Assembly (NCBI GenBank): GCA_027030245.1
Contig: JALVFE010000016.1
Coordinates: forward strand, 186,001 to 250,000
DNA length: 64,000 nt
Direction: 5' to 3'
From: Melioribacteraceae bacterium
Lineage (GTDB): Bacteria; Bacteroidota; Ignavibacteria; Ignavibacteriales; Melioribacteraceae
This document shows positions 54,184 through 63,168 of the stretch, piece by piece (the first letter of the stretch is position 1; each line of letters begins with the position of its first letter). Below the pieces are notes generated by a model. It saw only the letters and a program-made list of their open reading frames with translations, did no database searches and was not told the DNA's origin. A program made the position numbers and the translations under genes.

Positions 54184-56817
54184 TTATTTATCCCCTTCAT
54201 TATTAGTGTAATCTATTTCTCTAATTGAACACTGTTTTTCAAATTTATGTTTTAGATAATCTCTGTATTGGTCAATTACTCTTTGGACATCTTCATTTTT
54301 TTGAACCTTTATTTCGTTTCTTAGTTTTTTTTCTTTTTCGAAAGTATTCTTCACTAAGTCTAAAAAATCTCGCATTTTAGATTTATATAGATTTTCTGCT
54401 TTTTTTCTTGCTTTTTCTTCTGTTAATGCATCTTCACATTTAATTTTGGGATTTAAAAGAAATGCGCGAGTTGTTCTACCATTAATTTCTTGATCCAACA
54501 TTTTATTTACTAATCTCTCAAAATCCTTTTGATGAACATCTTCATGAGCTTTTACTACATCCAGAATAAAGTAAAATTTTGATTCATATTGCATGTATTG
54601 ATTAAATTCTGTTGAGTATTGAGGATCGTCTCGATACGGTCTATTATATTCAAAATCTTGAAGCGTTTTACAGACTTCATTTTCCGGAATATTATCCAGA
54701 TGTATTTCACGCTCATCATTTAAAGACTCGCTATTGTTTTTAATAACAATTGTTTTTTCATCGCTTTTGATATTATCCATGCAAATTGATTTTATTGCCT
54801 TTAAATAAAATGCATCCCAACGACTATAAATAGTAGATTCTTCACCCTGAGAGATAATTGAAAATTTCCATGTTTTATCTTTTGCATCATAACATCCATT
54901 GTGTAATTTAAAAGGGACTAACAATGTCTTTAACAAATCATCTACGAATTTTCTATTATTATTTTCATCAAAATATGAGGTTATAGGCATAAAAATGCCA
55001 GCAGGAAGAGGTTCTCGATTAGAACATCCATCTATTCCTGAATATCCATTAGGTTTTATGTCCAAATTAAAATCAGGGAATTTTTTTTCTTCCATACAAA
55101 AGTAATCTTCACATCCACTTTTAATATCAACACTCCCCGTTCCATACTCATCATAAACAAAAGCATTAATGCTGCAATACGAAGCTGTTATGCCGTTAGC
55201 TTTTTTGTTTTTACTTTTTTGTTTTACGCTTGTTCCGGCTGCTGGAATTATTCCCACTCTCAATGACACTTTTGCGCTATCGGTTCCAACGCTATCGGCG
55301 GCAACGTATTTTATTGGTGCTGTTACATCGGTAAAATATACATCCAACGTATCGTTTACCAATAAATCCCCATACTCACAGCCTTCCATAATTCCTATCT
55401 CGTATTTTTGTCCGGCGGGAAATTCAACCAAATTTCCGTCGATGTCTTTTTTATATATTTTAACCAGAGCCGTGTCGCCAGGGCTTAACTCCGCCGGTTC
55501 AAATTGAACCACTATTTGTTTCCCTACCGCCGCTTTGCCTATTCCGAATATTTCTTTGCCCGTTGGAACCCCTATAAATGTAAGCGAATATTTATTTTTC
55601 TTTTTCTTTCGAGCACCGGAGGTTACTTTTTTACCGTTCGCTTTTTGTTTTCCCGTATTATTATTTACATCTGCAGATTGAAATTGATTTTCAATTATCT
55701 TTGTATCGACTCTTAAATGTATCTCTGCGTATGATGTATCTATATTATCGTTAATTTTCAATTTAAATCCTTCTTCTATTTGCGTGAATGAATCCCCGCT
55801 TCTACCGTCGCCGGGTAAATAAATATCGGCATATTCCGCTCCTTTTGTTATGCTTACGTCAAATAATTGACCGGAAGGAAAATCATCGTATGTAACCGGA
55901 TCCATTCCATATTCACTGGTTTTTTGTTTAAGTATCACATTTGCCGTATCGCCAGGATTTAATTCGGCCGGTTCCACCGTTACTTGTATGGGATAATTAT
56001 CATTCTTTACAATTTTAACAACTTTTTCCAGAGGATTTATGTTACTTTCTGTAGCGGAAAATCTGATTGTAACGGTTGCAAAACTATCGGGTTCGGCTCC
56101 GTTCATCCATAAATATACCGGATCGTTCGTATTTGTAAATGAAGTTCCGGTTTCTCTTATATTTGCAAAATTTTCTTCATCGAAATGTTCTTTAATTAAT
56201 GTCGCATAATTACTACCTTGAACAATTTCATAATTATATGCTCCGTAATACCCGCCGCCGTTGTAGATTTCATCCCAACTGGGGCATTGGTCTCTGTTTG
56301 CCGCCAAATATATATTCTCTTGTTCTCCATGAGGGATTTCAGATGAGAGACTTTCACTTAACGTATAACTGTCCGGCTTTACTATTATTGTATGAAAATA
56401 ATATATCTCGCTACTGCCGGTTTCGTTTATTGTAAATGTTACAGTTCCCACAGAATCGTAGTATAAAGTATATTTTTGAAAACCTCCTCTTACTCTATAA
56501 CCGTCAGTATCATATGGTGCTAATTCACCGAGAAGATCCAAACCTTTTATATTTAATAATTCATATCCGGCATCTTTTGCTGCTTCCGCGTCTTCCGATC
56601 CATCGGGTTTTTTAAAATGTTCTATAATATGACATTTATCTCTCCCTTCAGTAACAATGAAATCATAATGTTTGGTCGAATCGATAAACCATAAATAAAC
56701 CATTATATTTTTTTGATAGCTGAACGGTTGCTGACCCGGATCCAAATGATATGCCGAATGAAACCAAACTACCTGCCACGGATTATAAGGATCATCACTT
56801 TTTTCCACGGACCGCAA
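54184..56817 (-). CDS. Secreted Ig-like repeat protein with a C-terminal HExxH motif (downstream part of a frameshifted gene)
   Basis: This 877-codon frame has no natural start; its first codons follow a frameshift and the N-terminal part is encoded by the overlapping frame 56769-57122. It contains repeated beta modules, two of them beginning VTVEPAELNPGDTA (near 279) and VQFEPAELSPGDTA (near 438), with low-complexity lysine/asparagine linkers at about 380-410 and 530-545. The C-terminal 200 residues are helical and carry AHEDVHQ (H758-E-D-V-H762), a possible zinc peptidase motif. Inserting one A into the A6 run at 56799-56804 (minus strand) would restore one frame of about 980 residues. The FIMAH-like gene follows after 2 bp. 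Confidence 0.68.
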   Translation of the reverse strand: MRSVEKSDDPYNPWQVVWFHSAYHLDPGQQPFSYQKNIMVYLWFIDSTKHYDFIVTEGRDKCHIIEHFKKPDGSEDAEAAKDAGYELLNIKGLDLLGELAPYDTDGYRVRGGFQKYTLYYDSVGTVTFTINETGSSEIYYFHTIIVKPDSYTLSESLSSEIPHGEQENIYLAANRDQCPSWDEIYNGGGYYGAYNYEIVQGSNYATLIKEHFDEENFANIRETGTSFTNTNDPVYLWMNGAEPDSFATVTIRFSATESNINPLEKVVKIVKNDNYPIQVTVEPAELNPGDTANVILKQKTSEYGMDPVTYDDFPSGQLFDVSITKGAEYADIYLPGDGRSGDSFTQIEEGFKLKINDNIDTSYAEIHLRVDTKIIENQFQSADVNNNTGKQKANGKKVTSGARKKKKNKYSLTFIGVPTGKEIFGIGKAAVGKQIVVQFEPAELSPGDTALVKIYKKDIDGNLVEFPAGQKYEIGIMEGCEYGDLLVNDTLDVYFTDVTAPIKYVAADSVGTDSAKVSLRVGIIPAAGTSVKQKSKNKKANGITASYCSINAFVYDEYGTGSVDIKSGCEDYFCMEEKKFPDFNLDIKPNGYSGIDGCSNREPLPAGIFMPITSYFDENNNRKFVDDLLKTLLVPFKLHNGCYDAKDKTWKFSIISQGEESTIYSRWDAFYLKAIKSICMDNIKSDEKTIVIKNNSESLNDEREIHLDNIPENEVCKTLQDFEYNRPYRDDPQYSTEFNQYMQYESKFYFILDVVKAHEDVHQKDFERLVNKMLDQEINGRTTRAFLLNPKIKCEDALTEEKARKKAENLYKSKMRDFLDLVKNTFEKEKKLRNEIKVQKNEDVQRVIDQYRDYLKHKFEKQCSIREIDYTNNEGDK

Positions 56818-57122
56818 GGTAAATAATCGTTTGTGGCAGTAGAATTTTTAGTTCCTTTACCCTTGGTGAAATTTAATTTCGGTTTTATCTCCACTTTTTC
56901 CTTTATTTTTACTTGGGCATAAAGGTTTAAATTATTAAATATAAAAAAAGTGAAAACTAACAAAAAAGCAAATAACGGATAGAAGGATTGAGCTTCAAAT
57001 CCTTTTCTTTTTAAAAGATGATTTTGCGTTGCGTTAAATTTTGTTTTTGGGCTGCATGGGTTTTGTTTAGCGGTAATCAGCGTTTGGCATTTAATTTGCT
57101 GGGGGGGGGTATTTTTCACCAT
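56769..57122 (-). CDS. 5' part of the frameshifted secreted gene: signal peptide after a poly-C tract
   Basis: This 117-residue frame provides the missing start of the large secreted gene. AGGAG lies 7 bases before the ATG at 57122. Codons 5-8 lie in a run of nine C (57101-57109). About 40 polar residues precede a signal peptide (FYPLFAFLLVFTFFIFNNLNLYAQ at about 47-70), then VKIKEKVEIKPKLNF. The last 15 residues, from PWKKVMIL, are out of frame with the downstream ORF because of the A6 run. The poly-C tract is typical of slipped-strand switching sites; whether the gene is on, off or simply broken cannot be told from one sequence. Confidence 0.62.
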   Translation of the reverse strand: MVKNTPPQQIKCQTLITAKQNPCSPKTKFNATQNHLLKRKGFEAQSFYPLFAFLLVFTFFIFNNLNLYAQVKIKEKVEIKPKLNFTKGKGTKNSTATNDYLPCGPWKKVMILIIRGR

Positions 57123-57530
57123 AGATTGACTCCTGCTGTTACTAAATTTTATATGATTTAACTATCAGTATTGCGTTGATTATAAATTTAGTAAAATAGG
57201 TTTATTTTTGTCAAGTATAAAACTTATTAAATTTTTGTAACCGATTCCTTTACTTTATGAATGAATAAATTAAATTATTGAGACTGTTAACAAGGTTTCT
57301 TTTCAGGTATTTTTGTGGACAATGCGGGGAACATTGTGTAAAAAATAACTTTGTATATTAGTAAATCACATAAGGATGAAGTGAATAATACATGGGGTTA
57401 TTACCGGAAGGCAATTTTTAAAAACCAGCCCCGGTTTTTAAAAAATTTCATAATCGCATTCGATTAAAATGGGGATTTTCCCCTAACAAAACATTCTACC
57501 GTTAATGATTAAATAGACGGTAAAGCTTAT
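57123..57530. other. 408-bp intergenic region between the anti-sigma gene and the secreted locus
   Basis: No gene or RNA is recognised. Three hairpins lie on the anti-sigma side: TACCGT/ACGGTA (57497-57522), GGGGA/TCCCC (57471-57484) and a long AATTTTTAAAAACC/GGTTTTTAAAAAATT stem (57413-57447) that, with its T-rich arms, may terminate the anti-sigma transcript. Nearer the secreted gene the sequence is AT-rich; a TTGACA on the minus strand at about 57211-57216 with TAAATT 18 bp further on may be its promoter. Confidence 0.45.
57413..57447 (-). terminator. Possible terminator downstream of the sigma/anti-sigma pair
   Basis: A 14-base arm (57413-57426) pairs with 57433-57447 with a single bulged base around an AGCCCC loop. 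On the minus strand the second arm reads GGTTTTTAAAAATT, providing a T-run. It lies 84 bp after the anti-sigma stop. Confidence 0.4.
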
Positions 57531-58229
57531 TTATTTCGTTTGATAATGCGCCCTTCTCGCGCGTTTAATCGAATCCAATTTTGCTTTCCAAGCTTGCAAA
57601 TACTTCCGGTCGATTTTTTCACGGATATAAAATCCGTCGAACCCGAATCCGTTTGAAGTTCCACCGACAAGTTCGCTTCTTATGTTCGTGGAAGTGCGGT
57701 GCGATTTTTCTAATATTTTTTCATCAACGGATATGGATTTACTCGGATCAATCGGTAGTTCAACAACTTCCTTGGATATAACATCGTTAGGCTTAACGAC
57801 TACGCGCAAAGCTTTTTTCTTCACCGTTTTTCTATTTTCAGCAATGGTTGGATTTTTGCGCTTACCGGTTGAAGGAACCGATTTTTGTGCTATAATAACG
57901 TCATTAACTATTTTGGGAGAACTTGCCGTTGCCACACTTAATTCATTTAATACAGGCGGTTCTTTAAGAAATGGATTTACTTCATCGGAATCAGGTTCGT
58001 AAAATACGAAAAACAAAACTACAAGCGTTACTGCAAGTCCGGTTGCAGGCAACAAATATTTTGAAAGAAAAAATCCGGAAGTTTGTGTATTCAAACCAAA
58101 ATTTCCGTTATTAATTTTGGTCATTAAATTAAATTCAAAATTTTCCGGAGTGTCTACTTTAGGTAATCCTTTCAGCAGATCAATAATTTCGCGGTATTTT
58201 GATTCGTCATTGTAGAGATTTTCGTCCAT
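57531..58229 (-). CDS. Probable membrane-bound anti-sigma factor
   Basis: This 232-residue protein has a cytoplasmic N-terminus of about 50 residues (KYREIIDLLKGLPKVDTPENFEFNLMTKI), one membrane segment (about 55-75) and a polar, lysine-rich extracytoplasmic part without recognised domains. It starts 4 bp after the ECF sigma gene, the usual place of the cognate anti-sigma factor, and the LPKVDTPENFEFNLM motif resembles N-terminal segments of anti-sigma proteins in Bacteroidota. It lacks the HxxxCxxC zinc motif of ZAS proteins. The assignment rests mainly on context and topology. Confidence 0.68.
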   Translation of the reverse strand: MDENLYNDESKYREIIDLLKGLPKVDTPENFEFNLMTKINNGNFGLNTQTSGFFLSKYLLPATGLAVTLVVLFFVFYEPDSDEVNPFLKEPPVLNELSVATASSPKIVNDVIIAQKSVPSTGKRKNPTIAENRKTVKKKALRVVVKPNDVISKEVVELPIDPSKSISVDEKILEKSHRTSTNIRSELVGGTSNGFGFDGFYIREKIDRKYLQAWKAKLDSIKRARRAHYQTK

Positions 58230-58233
58230 AGGC

Positions 58234-58821
58234 TTACCCTTTGTATATGTCCTTTAATAATTTTTGAAGTTGTTTTCTTCCTCTGTTAATTCTCGATTTA
58301 ACGGTACCGATTGACAAACCGGTAACTTCAGCAATTTCTTCGTACGATAAACCTTGAATATCCCGTAAAACAACCACCTCTCTGTAAACCGGTTTCACTT
58401 TTTGCAGAGCTTTCTGTATAATTTCGTGACTTATAGCGCTATCCGTTGCTCTGTCGGGCGACAAAAACGACTTATCTTCAATTTGAATACTTTGCTCGTC
58501 GTCGTTGTTATTATTGAGCGAAAAAATTTTACGCCGTTTTCGCCTTTTTAATTCGTTCCTTGCCAAATTTCCGGCAATGGTGTAAATCCATGTTGAGAAC
58601 TTCGCAAACGATTTGTAGGAATCTTTATTCAAATAGAATTTAATCATCGTATCTTGAACAATATCACTCGAAACGTCCTTATTTCCTACAAATCTATAAA
58701 CATAATTCATCAACGGGTCTTTGAACCGTTTTACAAGAATTTCGTATGCTTCTATAGTATTGTTTTTTTGAAATTCCTCAATCAGTTCTTCGTCCGTTAA
58801 GTCTTTTAATTCCTTTTTCAA
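58234..58821 (-). CDS. ECF-type RNA polymerase sigma factor
   Basis: This 195-residue sigma factor has region 2 (YEILVKRFKDPLMNYVYRFVGNKDVSSDIVQDTMIKFYLN, then FSTWIYTIAGNLARNELKRRKR) and region 4 (VYREVVVLRDIQGLSYEEIAEVTGLSIGTVKSRINRGRKQL). There is no region 1 or 3. An acidic linker (NNNDDEQSIQIED) joins the two. The anti-sigma gene follows after 4 bp. Regulated genes are unknown; the secreted locus just downstream is one candidate, as is envelope stress. Confidence 0.94.
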   Translation of the reverse strand: MKKELKDLTDEELIEEFQKNNTIEAYEILVKRFKDPLMNYVYRFVGNKDVSSDIVQDTMIKFYLNKDSYKSFAKFSTWIYTIAGNLARNELKRRKRRKIFSLNNNNDDEQSIQIEDKSFLSPDRATDSAISHEIIQKALQKVKPVYREVVVLRDIQGLSYEEIAEVTGLSIGTVKSRINRGRKQLQKLLKDIYKG

Positions 58822-58940
58822 TGTTTTTTATACCTATTGTATCGGATATTTGTTTCAAAAATTAATTTTACTTTTACAATTTAACAAAGTATCGGCTTTT
58901 ATACATAAAAAGAAACCTTGGATTTTCCGTTTTCTTAAAA

Positions 58941-59942
58941 TTATTCCATCATCTCGGCAATTAACGCGGTTGCTATCGATTTCTGATCCGTTGAAGTTGT
59001 TTTGATTTTTAAATCCGCATTTAACAAAGCTTCCCCGGCTTTAAATAACCTTTTTTTGTTAAGAAAAAACCTCGCATTGCTGCATTTTGTATAGTAAAAA
59101 CTTGAAAGTCCCAATGACTTTGCCGCATTTTGCGGCGGAACGCCTTTTTTTTTCAATTCCAACGAATGTGCAATAGTAGTGATATATTTAGTTAACATTG
59201 CAACTATGTATGTCATTTCGTTTCCGTGCTCAAGCAAATTGTAAATTATCTCTAATGCTTTGGATTTCTCCCCGGCGCTTAACGCATCTTGCAGATTGAA
59301 AATATTATACTCTTTTGTTGCCGCCGAAAGTTTCTTAATGGTTTCCAAAGTTAATTCTTCCCCGTCGTTAAGGAAATTAATAAATTTCTCCAATTGCATT
59401 TCCAAAAGGGATTTATCTTCGCCGACAATATCAATTAACGCATAAGCGTTTTCGGAGCTTAATTTGATTTTATTGGAATGCGCTTTTTTGATTAACCATT
59501 TTACCAAATCCGCGCCCTTCAGTTCTTTTGCTTCGAATAAAAATCCCCTTTCAAGCAATTGTTTATAGGGAATAGATTTCAAATTTGAGATTTTATTTTT
59601 GTGAACCAATATTAAAATTGTTGTTTCGGCGGGATTTTTTACATAATCGGAAAGTTGTTTTTTATCGGTAACTCTTTCAAAATTTTTAACGATTAAAATT
59701 TTTTTGCCTTCCCCGAACGGGAAAGCGTAAGCCAGATCGAGAATATCGGAGATTTTTTGTTTTTTTTCCGCCGTTATTATTTCTTTATCGAAATCGGATG
59801 AAATAAATCTCGACGTGGCTTTTTCCAAAACCTTTACGGTTTCATCCAATGCGAACGAATCGGAGCCGAACAAGTAATAAACCGGTAAAATTTTACCTTC
59901 GGATAAATAATCGTCAATCAAATATATCGATGGAGCTTTCAT
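58941..59942 (-). CDS. holA: DNA polymerase III delta subunit
   Basis: This 333-residue clamp-loader subunit has the HolA pattern: YYLFGSDSFALDETVKVL near the start, FPFGEGKKILIVKNFERV, a helical lid with LVKWLIKKA, DIVGEDKSLLEMQLEKF and the C-terminal domain with YNIFNLQDALSAGEKSKALEIIYNLLEHG and LLNADLKIKTTSTD. It opens the beta clamp together with DnaX and delta prime. It lies 33 bp after the cyclophilin gene. Confidence 0.93.
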   Translation of the reverse strand: MKAPSIYLIDDYLSEGKILPVYYLFGSDSFALDETVKVLEKATSRFISSDFDKEIITAEKKQKISDILDLAYAFPFGEGKKILIVKNFERVTDKKQLSDYVKNPAETTILILVHKNKISNLKSIPYKQLLERGFLFEAKELKGADLVKWLIKKAHSNKIKLSSENAYALIDIVGEDKSLLEMQLEKFINFLNDGEELTLETIKKLSAATKEYNIFNLQDALSAGEKSKALEIIYNLLEHGNEMTYIVAMLTKYITTIAHSLELKKKGVPPQNAAKSLGLSSFYYTKCSNARFFLNKKRLFKAGEALLNADLKIKTTSTDQKSIATALIAEMME

Positions 59943-59975
59943 ACAAATGGTACGAATGAAATTACAGACGTAATT

Positions 59976-60611
59976 TTATTTTCTCTTTTCCACTACGATC
60001 GATTCAATTATAACATCATTAATTGGTTTATCGTATGGTTTAATTGTTTTAACTTTACCGATTTTTTTTACAACATCCATTCCTTCTATTACTTTGCCGA
60101 ATACCGAATGTTTCCCGTCGAGCCAAGGCGTTGGAACCAGCGTAATAAAAAATTGGCTGCCGTTTGTGTTGGGTCCCGCATTAGCCATAGAAAGAATTCC
60201 GGGAGAATCGTGTTTCAGTTCCGGATTAAATTCATCGGGGAAAGTACCGCCCCAATAACTTTCGCCACCGCTTCCGGTTCCCGTGGGGTCTCCGCCTTGA
60301 ATCATAAAATCATCTATTACTCTGTGAAATGTAACCCCGTTGTAATATCCGGTGGTAGCCAGACCGACAAAATTCTCAACCGTTTTCGGAGCTTTACGGG
60401 GAAAAAGTTCCACTTCAAAATTTCCGAAGTTGGTTGTAAATTTTGCTACCAGTTTTTCACCTTCTTCGAGATTTAATAATTCTTTCACTTTTGCCTCATT
60501 TTTTGGTGGTTGCATATTTGTTTTTACGTCCTTACTAATTTTTTGATCGGTTGAACCGGTACAAGAAAATAAGAGCGTAATAATAAGTAAAATAGTTAAA
60601 TATTTTACCAT
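59976..60611 (-). CDS. Cyclophilin-type peptidyl-prolyl isomerase, lipoprotein
   Basis: This 211-residue protein has a lipoprotein signal with LLFSC (acylated C17) and a short linker, then a bacterial cyclophilin domain: [77 protein letters not shown]. The catalytic arginine (FHRV), FMIQGGDP and NGSQFFI residues are all present. It probably assists folding in the periplasm. It lies 9 bp after uppP. Confidence 0.94.
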   Translation of the reverse strand: MVKYLTILLIITLLFSCTGSTDQKISKDVKTNMQPPKNEAKVKELLNLEEGEKLVAKFTTNFGNFEVELFPRKAPKTVENFVGLATTGYYNGVTFHRVIDDFMIQGGDPTGTGSGGESYWGGTFPDEFNPELKHDSPGILSMANAGPNTNGSQFFITLVPTPWLDGKHSVFGKVIEGMDVVKKIGKVKTIKPYDKPINDVIIESIVVEKRK

Positions 60612-60620
60612 ATTTCCCTC

Positions 60621-61469
60621 CTAAGCCTTGATAATGTTATTGTATAACAAGAACAGAATTCCGAGCCCTATCAGAATTCTGTAGAATACGAAAACGTACG
60701 TTGTATTGGTTTTTAAAAATCTTAATAAAAATCCGATTGCGAAATAACCGCTTACCGCTGAAGTTAAAGTTGCAACCATAAGGTTAATCATTCCCGAACC
60801 ATCAATATAATCGAGCGCTTCGTAAAATTGCAGTAATCCGCTGCCAAGAATTGCCGGAACGCTAAGCAAAAAAGAAAATCTTGCTGCGGTTTCCCTTTTG
60901 AGACCCAGAAACAATCCGCCGGTAATTGTCGTACCTGAACGGGAAGAACCGGGAATTAAAGCAAAAGACTGAAAAACGCCGATGATTAACGCATCTTTCC
61001 AAGTAATGTCTTTCATTTCCTTTTTGAACTTTCCAACTTTTTCTGCGATTGCAAGAATGACTCCCAAAACAATCAAGCTTAAACTTATGACGTACAAGTT
61101 TTTGGTCAGAGTTCCTTCTATTATATCCTTGAAACCCAAACCAATAATTACAACCGGAATGGAGCCGATAATTATATACCAACCCATTTTCGAATTATAA
61201 TTTTGCTCCGGAAATTTTTTCCGCTCAGTTAAATTCTCTTTGATAAAATCTATGAGAATGTTCCACAAATCTTTCCAGAAGTAAATAAAAATTGCCAAAA
61301 GCGTTCCCAGTTGAATTACCGCAATGAACGAAGTCCACCTTTCCGGATTTTCTGCGGAAATTAAATTCATAAGTTTTCCCGCAACCGTAAGATGTCCTGT
61401 ACTTGATATCGGTAAAAATTCAGTTAGTCCTTGAATAATTCCAAGAAAAATCGCTTCAAAAATTGACAA
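60621..61469 (-). CDS. uppP: Undecaprenyl-diphosphate phosphatase
   Basis: This 282-residue BacA-family membrane enzyme recycles undecaprenyl diphosphate for peptidoglycan and glycan synthesis. It has the two catalytic regions, GLTEFLPISSTGHL near the N-terminus and FALIPGSSRSGTTITGGLFLGLKRETAARFSFLL in the middle, along with about eight membrane segments. It follows the outer-membrane protein gene by 17 bp. Confidence 0.96.
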   Translation of the reverse strand: MSIFEAIFLGIIQGLTEFLPISSTGHLTVAGKLMNLISAENPERWTSFIAVIQLGTLLAIFIYFWKDLWNILIDFIKENLTERKKFPEQNYNSKMGWYIIIGSIPVVIIGLGFKDIIEGTLTKNLYVISLSLIVLGVILAIAEKVGKFKKEMKDITWKDALIIGVFQSFALIPGSSRSGTTITGGLFLGLKRETAARFSFLLSVPAILGSGLLQFYEALDYIDGSGMINLMVATLTSAVSGYFAIGFLLRFLKTNTTYVFVFYRILIGLGILFLLYNNIIKA

Positions 61470-61486
61470 ATGAACCTCGTAAAAAT

Positions 61487-62095
61487 TTAGAATAAATAAG
61501 AAACACCCAGTTTTACACCGAATGCGATGGAGTTAAGTTTAATATTATCCGTTTTATCCCTAGTTATCTCCGCCGGAAAATCCAATCTCATATCGCCGCC
61601 GATATACGCGTAAAGATTACCGCTGAGCAAAGTCAATCCTTTAGCCCGCAGCAACATTCCGAAACCCGTAGTGGAATAGGAAACGGATTTGATAATTTTT
61701 TCTTCCAACGATACGTACCGGAAACCAGCACCGCCGCCGAATTTGATTTTATATCCTTCGCCCTTAATTACGTAATACAATACTGCAGACGGCATATGTT
61801 GATTATATGAAATCTCGTAAATTCCCGTGCCAAAAATAGGCGTATTATAAGAAAAAATATTAACGGCATACTCGATTCCCAAATCCCAATTATTATTCAA
61901 CGGAATATCGGTTTCCCCGAAAAATTCGACAACGCTGTTAAACGTGGCTAATTGGTTTCCTTGACCGAAATTATAATTTATATAATCACGTAAATCCGGC
62001 GCACTTACAAAACTTATTCCCATACCTGCGGAAACATCGAGTTGCGCAAAATTTATGGTTAAAGGCAACAAAATAATAAGTAATAATTTTTTCAT
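61487..62095 (-). CDS. Predicted outer-membrane beta-barrel protein
   Basis: This 202-residue protein has a signal peptide (MKKLLLIILLPLTINFAQ) and alternating amphipathic strands with many aromatic and glycine residues (GMGISFVSAPDLRDYINYNFGQ, YKIKFGGGAGFRYVSLEEK, LYAYIGGDMRLDF), ending in aromatic YLF as in barrels inserted by the BAM complex. The specific function is unknown. It overlaps the flippase-like gene by 4 bp. Confidence 0.72.
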   Translation of the reverse strand: MKKLLLIILLPLTINFAQLDVSAGMGISFVSAPDLRDYINYNFGQGNQLATFNSVVEFFGETDIPLNNNWDLGIEYAVNIFSYNTPIFGTGIYEISYNQHMPSAVLYYVIKGEGYKIKFGGGAGFRYVSLEEKIIKSVSYSTTGFGMLLRAKGLTLLSGNLYAYIGGDMRLDFPAEITRDKTDNIKLNSIAFGVKLGVSYLF

Positions 62096-63168
62096 TCTTT
62101 AATCTCTTTCATTTTAAATGCGCTTAAAAAATTTGTTGTAGGCATACCGTTTCTAATTTGCCTTTTATTAATAATCGTGCTGAGTATAACCGTAACAACA
62201 ACAAACATAACAGAATTAACCAAATGCGTTACAATTGCAAATGCACTGCTAATATCATTATCGAAACCAAAGAGAACCGTCAACACGGAAATTGTAATCA
62301 AGTGATAAGAGCCGATTGAGCCGGGAGTGGGAATAATTATTCCGAAAGCGCTTATTGACATTACAATCCACGCCATTGCAAAAGTTACTTCTTGGATTTC
62401 ATTCATTCTCATCATATAAAATGCAAAATACGATGTTGAAGCATACAGCAACATTATTACAACGCTCAGTATCATTGTTAAAGCGAAATCTTTCGGCGTT
62501 TTCAGGGTTGAAAATCCTTCGGTAAGTAAATCGAAAATCCTTGTTAATTTGGCGGCTAGCCCTTTTGAAAATTTACCCACAAGTTTCAGAATAACATCGT
62601 AAAATTTATGTTTTAATTTTACTAATAAAATCAGAAAGAAAATTATAGCGAAAATGCCTGCAAAACCGAGAACTATTGTAGTTTTCAACCATTCAAACTC
62701 TTCAAGCAAATTTCCCGGATAGATAACAACGCTGATCAAAACGGAAATCCCCAATACCAAAACATCGATAACTCTTTCCACAATGATGGTTCCAATCATG
62801 GAAGAGCGGGAAATATCTTCCCATCTTCCTAAAAAAAGCGGGCGGTACAACTCACCAAGCCGGGGAACAACGAGATTCACCGTATACCCTACAAATGTTG
62901 CTCCGAGCAGATTAATCAAAGAAGTGTCCGGTTTTACCGAATGAATCAGCACTTTCCAACGGTAAGCCCTAAAAACATGGGATAAAAACCAAATTACAAT
63001 AAAAACAAACAACCAGAAAACCGAGATATGTTTAATTATCTTTAATACTTCGTTGAAATCAGTGTTTCTAAACGCAAAGTAAAGAAGCAAAAACATTAAA
63101 ATAACCGGGAATAAAAATCCGAATATTTTCTTTAGCTTCGATTGTCCTTGACTATCTGAGATCGACAA
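62092..63168 (-). CDS. Lysylphosphatidylglycerol synthase-type (UPF0104) membrane protein
   Basis: This 358-residue protein with eight to nine membrane segments belongs to the YbhN/AglD/MprF-flippase family. Characteristic segments are HVFRAYRWKVLIHSVKP, ATFVGYTVNLVVPRLGELYRPLFLGR, IGTIIVERVIDVLVLG and IIPTPGSIGSYH. Family members flip or help transport lipids; the soluble aminoacyl-transferase domain of MprF is absent. The gene overlaps the lolA-like gene by 17 bp and the barrel gene by 4 bp. Confidence 0.88.
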   Translation of the reverse strand: MSISDSQGQSKLKKIFGFLFPVILMFLLLYFAFRNTDFNEVLKIIKHISVFWLFVFIVIWFLSHVFRAYRWKVLIHSVKPDTSLINLLGATFVGYTVNLVVPRLGELYRPLFLGRWEDISRSSMIGTIIVERVIDVLVLGISVLISVVIYPGNLLEEFEWLKTTIVLGFAGIFAIIFFLILLVKLKHKFYDVILKLVGKFSKGLAAKLTRIFDLLTEGFSTLKTPKDFALTMILSVVIMLLYASTSYFAFYMMRMNEIQEVTFAMAWIVMSISAFGIIIPTPGSIGSYHLITISVLTVLFGFDNDISSAFAIVTHLVNSVMFVVVTVILSTIINKRQIRNGMPTTNFLSAFKMKEIKE

